Below, in pieces: positions 1 to 10,863 of a stretch of DNA of 64,000 nucleotides. The translations under genes were made by a program, and so were the position numbers. The stretch comes from Cryptomeria japonica. Taxonomy: Eukaryota > Streptophyta > Pinopsida > Cupressales > Cupressaceae. The stretch covers positions 505,375,442 to 505,439,441 of the forward strand of contig NC_081410.1 of assembly GCF_030272615.1 (NCBI RefSeq), in the 5' to 3' direction. Under the pieces are notes generated by a model, which saw nothing but the letters and a program-made list of their open reading frames with translations, had not been told where the DNA came from and ran no database searches. Numbering within the stretch: position 1 is the first letter of the stretch; each line of letters opens with the position of its first letter.

Positions 1-1309
1 GGAATATGAAAGAGCCTAGGGGGATAGATCACTTTGAATAATTCTTGTGAGAAAGAGAGAGCCAAGGATTATCTCTTAAGGTTTCTATTCCTCTTACTAT
101 ATGTGATGAGAAAAATAGGGTTTGATTGATCAACTAGACTAGGAGGTGAACAATGAAGCATATATGAACTGAAATTGCACAAACCTGTAGATATGAAATT
201 GAGATACTAAAAGAAGAGAAGGGGGAGGAATTTGGATGTGTACCTAATGCTAAAAGATGGACCAAATTGACCAGGACCAGGGTGCCACACCCATGTCCTA
301 TTTCTACAGACAAGAGGCTGTAACTGACTGACTACAATTCTAAGATCCTGAACTTGTATATTGCCAAAAATCACTGAAAAGTGGAGGGACCAGGGTGCCA
401 TTCCCATGTCATAGGAAGGACCAAGGTGCAACGCCTCTGTCCCAGACAAATTTGGGAAAATCTAAGACTTCTGGGTAGTACCCGTGTCTTCTCCTGAGCT
501 GAAAGTCCTCCGAGGTACCTGTTTCTGTACCTGCAATTGAAAAGAGAGGGTTTGGGGTGGCTATATAGGGTTTTGCCTCAATCAAACCCCTATGTTGGTG
601 ATTTCCACCTTCACAAATTCCTGATTTGTATACTGAAATAGTGTGTGCAAGACCCAAAAATGAAAGCAAACAATCTAGAGCAACTCTAAAGAGTAAACCC
701 TAATTGCTTATAATTGACAAAGTAAATGCTCTAAATTAATGATGCAAAGTGATATAAAGAATGAATGTAAATATGTAAATTGATGTAATGAAGCTCATGC
801 AAAGACATGAAAATAACATGAAACCATACCCAACCCCTAAGGGAGGGGTACAAGCCAATCGTCAGTTGGTGATCTCCTATTATTGTTCAATGTCTTCAAG
901 GCTCCTAATTGATGATGAATGCTTGATGAAATGTTGTTGAATGTTGTTGAAGAGTCGACATAGGCTTCTCTTTCACTACATAGAAGGCTCCTTGTGCTCC
1001 AAAAACCTGCTCTTAGATTCTAAGATCTGATCCCTTCAAATGAAGAAAGAGAACTCTTTATGTATGAAACCTTAGATCTTAATTTCGACTTGATTTCATC
1101 TTTAGGCCGACCTAGGAATTGAGTTTCCTACCAATATTTTGGGGTTAAGCATTATATTACCATAGAATTATGCTCCCAAAAATTCGAGAAAAATGTCGGG
1201 GACCATGTGCAAAGTGCATATAGTCCTACCAACTTTTCACCAAATTTTTAGGGCCGTTAGATATGATGAAATTAGAGTGAATCCCAAAGTTACAGCTAAC
1301 AACTTTTCA
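1..1309 (-). repeat. G1 3' LTR, truncated at both ends
   Basis: This segment matches 13076 to about 14300 throughout, starting with the same GGAATATGAAAGAGCC in both. Near 553-573 a CTATATAG box sits in the same place as at about 13553, a plausible TATA element for minus-strand transcription. This copy keeps a block of about 75 bases (roughly 364-440, holding a second copy of a GACCAGGGTGCCA-type repeat) that is absent from the right LTR. Homology ends near 1309 and E-family LTR sequence begins within a few bases. Confidence 0.8.
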
Positions 1310-1315
1310 GTCTAA

Positions 1316-2340
1316 TTCCATGTCTACCAAGCAGAAATAATGATACAATGAGTTGATATACACCAAGTGAAACATGTTACCAGATTCATTGAATCTAGAC
1401 ACATGGGAAAACGTGTTACAAGATCGAGGAACATAGAACCGTTATCACATTGGAAATTGCACTTAAGGATTGTATATGATTTTGAGGTCATCTAACCAAT
1501 GAAATATTTTATATAGTTATTCATTCAATAAATCATGTTTGTAAGATCGAAGCAATGAATCAGATCACCGACATAAGAGATCTATTTATACAACATGGAT
1601 TAAGGATAAAAGTGTGATAGACAGAGATATACAGAGGTGAATGAAGCAAGACATGTGTGATACATAAGAAAGAACTAAGTGTTATGACTATTACAGAGAC
1701 ACAAAGGTCACCGAGAAGGATTTCAAAGAATAGTCAAAGAACAGAGTAAACATAAGGGTTTACCGAGTTACTTTATGGGTTACCGAGGTATGCTATAAGC
1801 AAGGTAATCTTATTTTGAGCACATAGAATCTGCTATAACATTCCAAATGTAAAGTTGCAGATATTTGTAAAGATTTTATTGAAATATTTTAAAGTTGTAA
1901 GAGAAACCTTTAACAGGGTAAAAGACTCTAACTAAGTCTATAAATTGTAAAGCCTCTAACCAAGTGCAACATTTAGTTTAAGTGTTGTAAAATCCTTTAG
2001 CAAGGTAGATCTAACAGATCTTAATACTCCTAACAGGGTAAGCTATCAAAAATAGCTGAACATGTAGCTCTAACCGAGCACTCTTTATTATTGTAGAAGT
2101 GAAGTTGTGGGTGCCATCCCCACCATAGTTTTTCTCTCTAACCAAGAGTTTCTGCGTAACCAAAATATATTTGTTATGGAGTGAATCATGTATGATTGTT
2201 ATCTATTTGTTTTAACTTTATGTTATGTTGCAGCAGTTTTTGGTTTATGCATATCAGTAAAGTTATTGTTGATAAAAGATTTGAAGTACTGATTCACCCC
2301 TCCCCTCTTAGTACATTAGCTTTCCATATTGGGCCTAACA
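1316..2340 (+). repeat. E1 5' LTR, lacking its first ~160 bases
   Basis: It aligns with 8145-9146 of the 3' LTR to the common end GGGCCTAACA. The first part of the LTR (present at 7980-8145) is missing, and the sequence starts directly after G1 LTR sequence. A TATTTATA stretch near 1583 in an otherwise mixed region is a candidate TATA box and recurs at about 8411. Confidence 0.85.
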
Positions 2341-2342
2341 AT

Positions 2343-2354
2343 TGGTATCAGAGC
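2343..2354 (+). other. E1 primer-binding site
   Basis: TGGTATCAGAGC starts two bases after the LTR end. It is the standard primer site complementary to the 3' end of plant initiator-Met tRNA. E2, C1 and C2 carry the same 12-mer. Confidence 0.93.
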
Positions 2355-2402
2355 TTGAATCTTGGAAAACGGTTTAACAACCTAAAGAGAAAGATCTTAT
2401 CA

Positions 2403-3731
2403 ATGGAAGGCTATAAACAATCTCAGAGAATTGTGTATCTGCAAGAAGAGTTGGATCATGCTAATCAAGTGATTGCAGACATGCAAAGATAAATGCAAAA
2501 ATCATTGAAAGTGAGAAGAAGATTATCTGATGATTTGCAGGACTCTCAAGAGTTAGTGGAACAAATTGAAACATCATCTGAGAATAGTATATTTGAAGAA
2601 ACTGAAGAAATGATTGGAGTATTGAAAGAAAAGAACAAAGCACTGGCTGATCAGCTAAAAGAAATGAAAAGAGGACATGAACATTTCAGCACATAAATGA
2701 CTGAGAATGTTGATGCATTGAGGATAGCTGAAGATAAAGTAAGAGATCTAGAAAGAGAAAAACAACAGCTTGAAGCTTTAGTATTTGAAAAGAATGAAGA
2801 AATTACAAGGTTGACTGAGATTCAACAAAATCTGTTAGATCAATTAGGTTATGCACATCATGAAGCAAATCTGAAAGATGATGAGAATCAAGCATTGAAA
2901 CTTGAAGTATCAAGGTTGACCGATGAACTTGAAACAGAAAAGAAATCCAAGGAAACACTGAAGAAGAGTTATGAAGAATCAAAGATGTTGGATGAGCAAC
3001 TGAATACAATCAGTTACAAAGGAAAAGACTCTACCAAGAAGGGAATTCATACAACCAAGAGAGGAGAATCATCAAAGCAAGCTAGAAATAAGAAGCACAT
3101 CAAAGGAAAGAAGCCTATTTGCAACTACTGTGGAAATCAAGGTCATACTGCTAACATGTGCCAAATCAGAAAAGGTAAGCAACTGAATGTCACTAAGTCT
3201 AATGGTTATTGTTACAATTGCAATAAATATGGTCACACATTTAACCAATGTAGGACAAAGTCTGTTAACAATTATCAGAAGGCAAAATTTAAAGGGTTTT
3301 ATAAAAACTGCAATAGATATGGACATAGTACTGAGAAGTGTTGGCTTAAGCAAAAGAACTATATGTGGCCTGCACACCGAGCAAATACTGGAGGTTACCA
3401 AACTCACACAGATCCTTACCAACAATATTTTGTAGTACCATGGGATTAAAATACAAGGATATGGTGTGAATGTTGTTGAAGATATGGATATATAAGTGCC
3501 AACTATTTTATAAGGTTTGGAATGAACAACCAAAGATCATGGAGAAATCCTAGTATGGCATGTTTTCATTGTCACAAAATTGGACACTTGGCTAGAGATT
3601 GCAGAGATCAACCTAGAGGAGACACTGAAGAAATAAAAGAAAAATTACAAATGATTTGGAAAAAGAAGGAAATTGTGTCAAATGAAGAAAGCACCTTACC
3701 TACCGAGTTAGGTGCACCTATTCCAAATTAA
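2403..3731 (+). pseudogene. E1 gag-like protein with coiled coil and CCHC knuckles
   Basis: One frame can be followed from ATG 2403 to TAA 3731 with in-frame stops at 2490, 2694, 3447 and one or more after it. The N-terminal half is a Lys/Glu-rich coiled coil (repeated Leu heptads around LQEELDHANQVI and LEREKQQLEAL). The C-terminal half has CX2CX4HX4C zinc knuckles: CNYCGNQGHTANMC, CYNCNKYGHTFNQC, CNRYGHSTEKC (first Cys pair weakened to Y-K-N-C) and CFHCHKIGHLARDC. A knuckle between the last two is intact in E2 but ruined here by TGA, Tyr and Tyr. The architecture fits nucleocapsid: assembly by coiled coil and RNA binding by knuckles. I see no classic UBN2 capsid signature. The frame is also open upstream into the LTR. 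Confidence 0.75.
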
Positions 3732-4259
3732 TCGGTAAAGGTATGAAGGGTCTGCATTCTCTCAAAGATTAAATCTTAACAGTTCCTATTTTATCATGCA
3801 CTTAATTCAAAATCTGCATAGTTAAAGATGCATTAGAAAGTTTGAAATTCTATCAAAGTCGGTGAATACAGGAAGCCTATCAAGTCGGTAAATGAAGAAA
3901 GTCTGGTTACTCGGTTAAAGCACAAAAAAAAAAAGGAAAGAAAGTTTAGTGGAACCGAGTGCATTTAATGGTTTTTGACCTAACCTGCACAGAGCCCGAT
4001 AAGGTATATTGTATACTTAAAGCACTTATGTGGTCATTTTTCACTCACCAAGTTTTCAAGAGAGCAGAGCAAAGTGAATCAAAGGCGATCAAACCACGTC
4101 CCAAGCGAATTTCAAAGGTATTTACATCAATCTCAACGCATTGTTAAGCTGGTTTACCGATCATATCAAGTTGTTATTATCTGCTAAGTGTGAAGTGTCT
4201 GTCATTTGAAAATATTCAAACCCTAAGGATCTTATTTTAATTCTTATCTAAAATCTACA
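3732..4259 (+). other. E1 spacer between gag-like frame and ORF2
   Basis: About 530 bases with no credible reading frame. E2 has the same spacer at 25963-26469. It is A/T-rich, with an A-run near 3926. Translation of ORF2 would need a second initiation mechanism or a spliced or subgenomic RNA; nothing in the sequence shows which. Confidence 0.5.
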
Positions 4260-7200
4260 ATGGCACCTAAGATCCAAAATCTCGTTGTTATTGAGAATAT
4301 CGAAAAGCCCTCACTGAAATACTCTTTAACTCCCAAAATTGCATCTAAATCGAATGACAAAACCGCATTTTCACTTATTCCGGATAGAGTTTTATTAGTC
4401 AAGGATGTGAGATTCTTCACTAAATGTTGAGTTGAAGAACTAGGTCACATTGAAATCAAAGACACATATGATGAATTATGCACTGATGGTAAAATGGATA
4501 GCAAGTATGAGCACATTAAGATCAAGGGATTGACTGAAGCCCTAACCTATCCCTGTGTCTTCAAACCCTAGTGGGTCAAGTTTGTTCTGAGTAGAGTTCA
4601 TGATGACTTCATGTGGCTAGAAGAGCAACCATTTAAGATCACCAAGGAAATCATTTATTTGATCACCGGTTACCCTATTTATGATCATACCTGAGCTCAG
4701 AAAATGATATCACAGAAGGAATTGATCAGCTTAACCGGAGTAGAATCAGATTGCAGAGGACTGAAATTGAACAATGTCACTGATGCAGAGCTAAAGTTTG
4801 CCATTAGAGTAATAGGTTATTGTTTCTTCCAATCAGCAAGGGAAAATAGTGTACCCTATGCAGCAGTAGACTTAGCATATAAGATTGTGAAGAAAGGCAT
4901 GAAAATTGATTTATGTGAGGTATTGCTGAAAAACCTATTTGAGAATCTGAACACCATAAGGAAGCCAAAAAAGAACAATTCGGCCAATACACTAAAGTTT
5001 GGATCACTGTTAATATGCATGTTTTTCTATTTTGAAAAATTCTTTCCATCAGTCAGTAAAGTTGTTTGGGAACTACACTGACCAATCACCCATCAAATCA
5101 ATGACTTCATCAAGAAGCTAGGTGATAACTTTAATGATATTATGGATGATTACTTTAGAAAGTTTTAGGAAAGGATGCATAATAGGTATCGGATTCCACC
5201 CAAGCTAGTGAAGAAATACAAGGGTGACATATGTTTTGAAGTGGACACTGATTACTATTATGTGAATGTTGTGGAACCAAGAACTCAATCTTTGCCACCT
5301 ATGGGTTACGAGATTGATTTTGACATCACACAACAACAGATAGATGCATTTCTGACATTACCAAGGCATGCTACCGAGCTGAGGTATGGAACATATGAAG
5401 AAGTGAAGGAAAAAGTAAAAATGAGCATTGTAGTACCCAAAGCTACAAGGAAGGCAACAAAGATGATAAAGGCATTAACGAAGAAATTTGGAGAAGATTC
5501 TTCCTCCACACCTGTCAAAGGCACTGTAGCCATTACCGAAGAGGAATCTGAAGCCCAAGAGGTAGCTATAACACTGAGCACTGAATTGACTAAAGGAAAA
5601 GTGTTGAAAAGAAAGAAACATGATACATCAAAGGTATCACCGACTCCTCCTACAAAGCGACCTAACACAAGAGCATCGACAGCTTCACCGAGTAAGAAGA
5701 CAAAGAGTGTTGCCACACCCAAGCTAATAAAAACTTACAAGAAATCTACTTGGAGACTCATTTTGACCAAAGAGTCTAGTGACACCGAATCTGAAGATGC
5801 AAGTAAATTTCAGATTGTCAAGAGCAAAAAGGTAAATGTACATAGTGTTGAAATTTTTTGTGCTAATCTGAAGCAATATGGTGGATTTGGATCATTCAGA
5901 TATGTTAAGTATGAATCCAGATCTAATGATGAAAAGAGACAAATAGAAGAAGCTGTCATCTGCACACTACTAGAATTCCGATTGGTCCCATTGGAAGTAT
6001 GTAAATCTCTTCCAAATGAATTATATTTTCATATTGACAATAGGTGGAAATATGCAATGGACTCAGAAAAGTAGATTAGAGAAAGAAGTCTGGTACATCT
6101 TTTCCCAGACATGTCGGTAGATGAGATCACCGAACATTTGACAAACTGCCACACAAAATTCCTAGTCAAGCAAAGAGCTTTGAAATTGATGAATGACCTT
6201 TACTTGGATGTAGAGAATGAGACCAAGGAAAAATAGCAGGAAATATTTCGAATCAAGAATGCTAGTGAACAAGCTGAAGTTGAAATAGTTGATGTCACCG
6301 AGCAAGATCTTGATATCACCGAGCAGGACCCTGCTGACACTATACAAGTAGATGAAGATATCATGGATACAGAGGCACTGGAACAGGAAATGATAGAAGG
6401 GAATGCATATGCCCAACTTGTATCTAGTGAATCAGTTTTGGAACAAGTCTAGCCCTATCCTCCAGTCAATTAGCCTATTTCAACTGAGGCCCCTAAGGAT
6501 ACAAAGCAAGGCACAGAAGGTCACAAGTCAACAGCAGGAGAAGCTACTTATCAAGAATAGACCTCTCAAGCTCCTTCCAGCACTGAAAATGTTGCAACCG
6601 AGACACCAAGCTTAGAGACACCACAAGACACTACAGAGGCTAAAGAAATCGACCAAAGTGTTGCCTCTACCAAGCAACCTACCGAGGGTCAACAAGCCTC
6701 ACAAGCCATTGTTTTAGTCCAACCGATGAAAGGTAAAGAAAAGAAGATGAAAAAGAATGGTTTCAAATTAGATTTGTCAAAACTAATAGTGTTGCCCAAT
6801 GTTGATATATCCAAATTAAAGGGGCAAGCACTCATTGAATTCAGTGAACTATGCAAAGCCAAAGCTAAACATGAGAAGTAAATGGCTATTCAAAAGAAAA
6901 ATAAAGTACTTCAGAAGGTGAAAGCACTCTTAACCGATATGCTACCTAAAGCTACAATAACCAAAGATGCAACCATCCACATTCAACTGGATGAACTCCT
7001 AACCAAGATAGAGACATCTGGAGTAGATGCATCCAAATATTTGAGCAAGTTAAAAGACAAGGAGCTCACTACAAAAATGATTGAAGAGGTACAGAAAGCT
7101 ATTGCCATTGGCAAAGTTAAACTTGTCAAATTTATTGTTGAGTTGACCCCTCAACTCAAGCACATTCATTATTTATTTTAGAAACTCTGTACATTCTCGT

Positions 7201-7622
7201 TATTTATTAAAGATATCAAGAATAAAATAGAAGCAATTGAGAAAGAGATCATTGATCTCTCAAATAAGTTGACCACTGAGCCACATTCCATTCAGAATTT
7301 TTATACCAAGCTACAACAGCTCATGGCTCAACAATTGGAACTAAGGAATGAAGAACACAAGATAAGGATGGACATAATGACACTTCAAACATTATTCCTT
7401 CCTCATCTTTCATCCGTCCAAGAACAAATCAACAAAGCTACCTCCCTATCCACTCTGCAAGAGGGAAGCACCTTAGATGGACTCATTTCACTGTTAGTTG
7501 ACATTCAAGCACAAAATTCACTTATGAACAATGTTAAGGATGCCCTCTCTGCCGCTCTCACTGATGCAAGGACAAAGTATAAATCCATTTTTGACCAGTT
7601 GCCCCCACTGAATGGTAACTAA
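4260..7622 (+). pseudogene. E1 ORF2: ~1,120-codon protein of unknown function
   Basis: A single frame runs from ATG 4260 to TAA 7622 with several in-frame stops (for example near 4428, 4569 and 4692) but no evident frameshift. E2 encodes the same protein, and most of the stops are sense codons (often CAA or CAG) there. Residues about 1-300 look globular, with segments such as KITKEIIYLITGYPI and SLTGVESDCRGLKL. The middle (about 400-600) is basic and Ser/Thr/Pro-rich. About 680-830 is acidic and low-complexity, and the C-terminus (about 830-1110) is a helical, Lys/Glu-rich region likely to form coiled coil. I see no RT, integrase, protease or envelope features. The N-terminal part vaguely resembles uncharacterised plant transposon-associated proteins, and I cannot name the family. 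Confidence 0.7.
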
Positions 7623-7979
7623 GTTTTGATGTTTATCAAAAAGGGGGAGTGAGTATCATATCAAAGTATACAGGGGAATGTAGTATACAGGGGGAGTATA
7701 TACCGAGAAAAATAGAGTATTCAAATGCAGAGTCAATTTTGACAGGGAACAGAGAAAAGGGCAGTGAACCGAACAGTTATCACAAAACATTGATCACCGA
7801 GCATGCAAAATCAGAGTTTTGTATAGTATATTGATAAGGGGAGTATATCTAAATATACTATTTCATTGACTAATGTATAGACTGTCTGTTTAGTCAAATT
7901 TTGTAAGTATATAGATTATTGAGTTATGACTTTGAAAGTAGTTTTGTCAAACATCTCAACTAATGTCAAAAGGAGAGAT
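7623..7979 (+). other. E1 3' untranslated region with two polypurine tracts
   Basis: No coding. AAAAAGGGGGAG at 7638-7649 and AAAAGGAGAGAT at 7968-7979. The second abuts the LTR start TGTTCC and is the expected plus-strand primer. The first is an upstream PPT-like tract of the kind seen in all the Copia-type elements here. Confidence 0.7.
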
Positions 7980-9146
7980 TGTTCCTACTTATCAAGTTGC
8001 CATTAGTTTTATATCCAAAGTCATTCTATATACTCTAGTCAGTTACTACTACCGAAACATTCAGTCGATATGCACAAAATAGTCAGTTATAGAAGAAAGT
8101 AGTCACAGAGCCCAGTATGCATTGAGCTGTCTATCGAGTATCATTCCATGTCTACCGAGTAGAAATAATGATACAATGAGTTGATATACACCGAGTGAAA
8201 CATGTTACTAGATTCATTGAATCTAGACACACATGGGAAAACGTGTTACAAGATCGAGGAACATAGAACCGTTATCACATTGGAAATTGCACTTAAGGAT
8301 TGTGCATGATTTTGAGGTCATCTAACCAATGAAATATTTTATATAGTTATTCATTCGATAAATCATGTTTGTAAGATCGAAGCAATGAATCAGATCACCG
8401 ACATAAGAGATCTATTTATACAACATGGATTAAGGATAAATGTGTGATAGACAGAGATATACAGAGGTGAATGAAGCAAGACATGTGTGATACATAAGAA
8501 AGCACTAAGTGTTATGATTGTTACAGAGACACAAAGGTCACCAAGAAGGATTTCAGAGAACAGTCAAAGAACAAAGTAAACATAAGGGTTTACCGAGTTA
8601 CTTTATGGGTTACCAAGGTATGCTATAAGAAATGTAATCTTATTTTGAGCACATAGAATCTGCTATAACATTCCAGATGTAAAGTTGTAGATATTTGTAA
8701 AGATTTTATTGAAATATTTTGAAGTTGTAAGAGAAACCTTTAACAGGGTAAAAGACTCTAACTAAGTCTATAAATTGTAAAGCCTCTAACCAGGTGCAAC
8801 ATTTAGTTTAAGTGTTGTAAAATCCTTTAGCAAGGTAGATCTAATAGATCTTGATACTCCTAACATGGTAAGCTATCAGAAATAGCTCAACATTATTGCA
8901 GTAGTGCAATTGTGGGTGCCATCCCCACCGCAGTTTTTCTCTCTAACCAAGAGTTTCTACGTAACCAAAATATATGTGTTATGGAGTGAATCATGTATGA
9001 TTGTTATCTATTTGTTTTAGCTTTATGTTATGTTGCAACAGTTTTTGGATTATGCATAACAGTAAAGTTATTGTTGATAAAAAGATTTGAAGTACTGATT
9101 CACCCCTCCCCTCTCAGTACATTAGCTTTCCATATTGGGCCTAACA
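7980..9146 (+). repeat. E1 3' LTR (1,167 bases)
   Basis: Begins TGTTCC directly after the polypurine tract and ends CCTAACA, giving TG...CA termini. From about 8145 it matches 1316-2340. The flank after 9146 returns to G1 sequence (ATCCTTATATAAG). The left flank has been lost, so no target duplication can be read. Confidence 0.88.
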
Positions 9147-9382
9147 ATCCTTATATAAGACACTACTTCACAAAGGGGAAATTTTAATCTTAAGGAGGAA
9201 AGATGTTTGAAATCACTCTTCCCCCCATATATAGGGAGAAGAGATGAGATAGAAATAGGCTATTATGTTGCTTCAAAAAGGTATGATTGCATGTGAAATT
9301 GAACCATCATGAATGACAATGAGCCCCTAGTAAGTGAGATACCAATGTCACATAATGATGAGCAACATAACAACCATTAATG
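9147..9382 (-). other. G1 internal remnant, noncoding
   Basis: Between the E1 3' LTR and the first readable G1 frame. It contains a run of C (about 9219) and AT-rich sequence; no frame or recognisable domain. Confidence 0.4.
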
Positions 9383-10863
9383 TTATTTAAAGACATGATA
9401 GATTGAATGAGGTATTTGAATATGACATGTTAAATGCTCTACTTTAAGTGATATTAAAAACAAGTGTAAGATGATGAATGTTAAAAAGTATTTAGAAAGA
9501 GAGAGGTTTATAGGAGAAGAATAGGCCACTAAGTTATACTTTTCTTGCACACAAGAAATCTTAGGAGAGGGATAAGTGTAACTCATTAGAGCCTTATTCC
9601 TAGAAGAAGGAATTTTAGAATGAGTAGAAGACAAAGTCCCATAAGTGAGATTAGAAATCTCTTGAGGAGATTCATAAAGAGATTTGTTCATCACCAAGAT
9701 TTCCTTATGAGGGGGATGAGTGTTGAAAGAAGTAGGAGACAATTTAATTGAGGTGAGGTAATCATCACTACTAAATATAACATTCACATTGAGAGATGGT
9801 ATTTTAGATTCTTTGGTGGGCTTAGAAGGATCATATCCAAGTCCAAGTGAAGCTTCATGCATGTTATGTTCTAAAGAAACTTTAATTCGTTGTTCATTTG
9901 CGCTACAACCATTGCCATCATAGCCACTCTTAGCTAAAATGTGAAAACCAGGATCATAAAGGGATGCCAAATCAGAAAGAGATGGTGACGCCTCATAGGT
10001 CTCAGTGCTATATGAATTAGAGGAAGGATTTGAAGAATTATTTGAATTAGAAGCAACCACAAAGTGGTTACTTAGTTGTTTAGACAAAGTGGGTTTCTCT
10101 TTAGGTTCATCCTTAGATTTATCCTTGTCAGTTTTAAATTATTTCCAAGATACTCTATACTCTCCTTAAAAAGTAGGGTTAAAGTCTAGAGATCCCCAAT
10201 CATCATCTGAGAGCACTCCTTTGGGAGAAAATATATCCTCAGGAGGAGATTCCAATTGAGTAGAAGAATCAGGAGTACTAGAAGGAACAAGACCATCAAA
10301 GGAAATATATGTATTTGAATAAGTAGGAGGATTGGGAGAAGAATGGGAAGTAGTTGAACAAGAAGATTTAGATTTTAATGGTTCTTGACGTTTGTCAGCT
10401 AACAAGGTATATGTCTTATTGTTATAAATGAATTTGACTTGCCTATGCAAATTTGAGGGGACAACTTGCATGCTATGAATCCAAGGTCTCCCTAATAGAA
10501 GGTTATATGCCAAATTATCGGGCATAACATGAATAGGTGTAGGTACAGTAACATGATCTACCTTAACAGGAAAGGTTATGACACCTAAAACCTATTTAGC
10601 AATATTATCAGAGCCTCGAATAAAAATAACAAGAGGTTCGATGAGAGAATGATCCACATTGATCTTATCCAATAAGTCCACACCACAAATATTAAGGCCA
10701 GACCCATTGTCCACAAGGGTTCATCTTATAGCTCTATCGTTTATAATAACCACAATCATAAGAGGATCACATTGATGTTGGATTTCACGAGAAGGTAACT
10801 CATATTGTGTGAATACAATTTGAGCTTTGGGTTTGTTTTTAGGATCAATCATCCATGTTATTA
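9383..10863 (-). pseudogene. G1 retropepsin and linker region
   Basis: Reading leftward on the minus strand, one frame encodes ELPSREIQHQCDPLMIVVII, then LVDNGSGLNICG (active-site D-x-G-S, codons around 10701-10714), then YNLLLGRPWIHSMQVVPSNL at about 10450-10510. Active site followed by the LLGRPWIH flap and C-terminal motif is characteristic of Gypsy-class plant proteases. Stops fall just before the active site, between it and LLGRPW, and after about 10166. A Ser/Pro-rich linker with LGLGYDPSKPT (a G-patch-like element common between protease and RT in these elements) follows to 9383. The RT expected next is absent. Confidence 0.8.

Larger units (their letters stand above)
1316..9146 (+). 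mobile_element. E1: non-autonomous LTR retrotransposon, plus strand
   Basis: Direct LTRs at 1316-2340 (5'-truncated) and 7980-9146 flank a 5.6-kb internal region with an initiator-Met-type primer site and a terminal polypurine tract. The internal region has two long frames, a five-knuckle gag-like frame (2403-3731) and an unknown frame (4260-7622). It has no aspartic protease, integrase, RT or RNase H motif. A second copy, E2 (21369-29061, minus strand), is collinear throughout. The lack of pol in both copies says the family is non-autonomous rather than this copy being deleted. Confidence 0.85.

Noticed and set aside
6403-6615. Open frame in E1 overlapping ORF2
   Set aside because: Shadow; the conserved reading (MDTEALEQEMIEGNAYAQL) is the ORF2 frame.
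4260-7622. Envelope-like third ORF of a SIRE-type element
   Set aside because: No signal peptide, membrane segment or fusion-like region, and it lies directly after gag with no pol.
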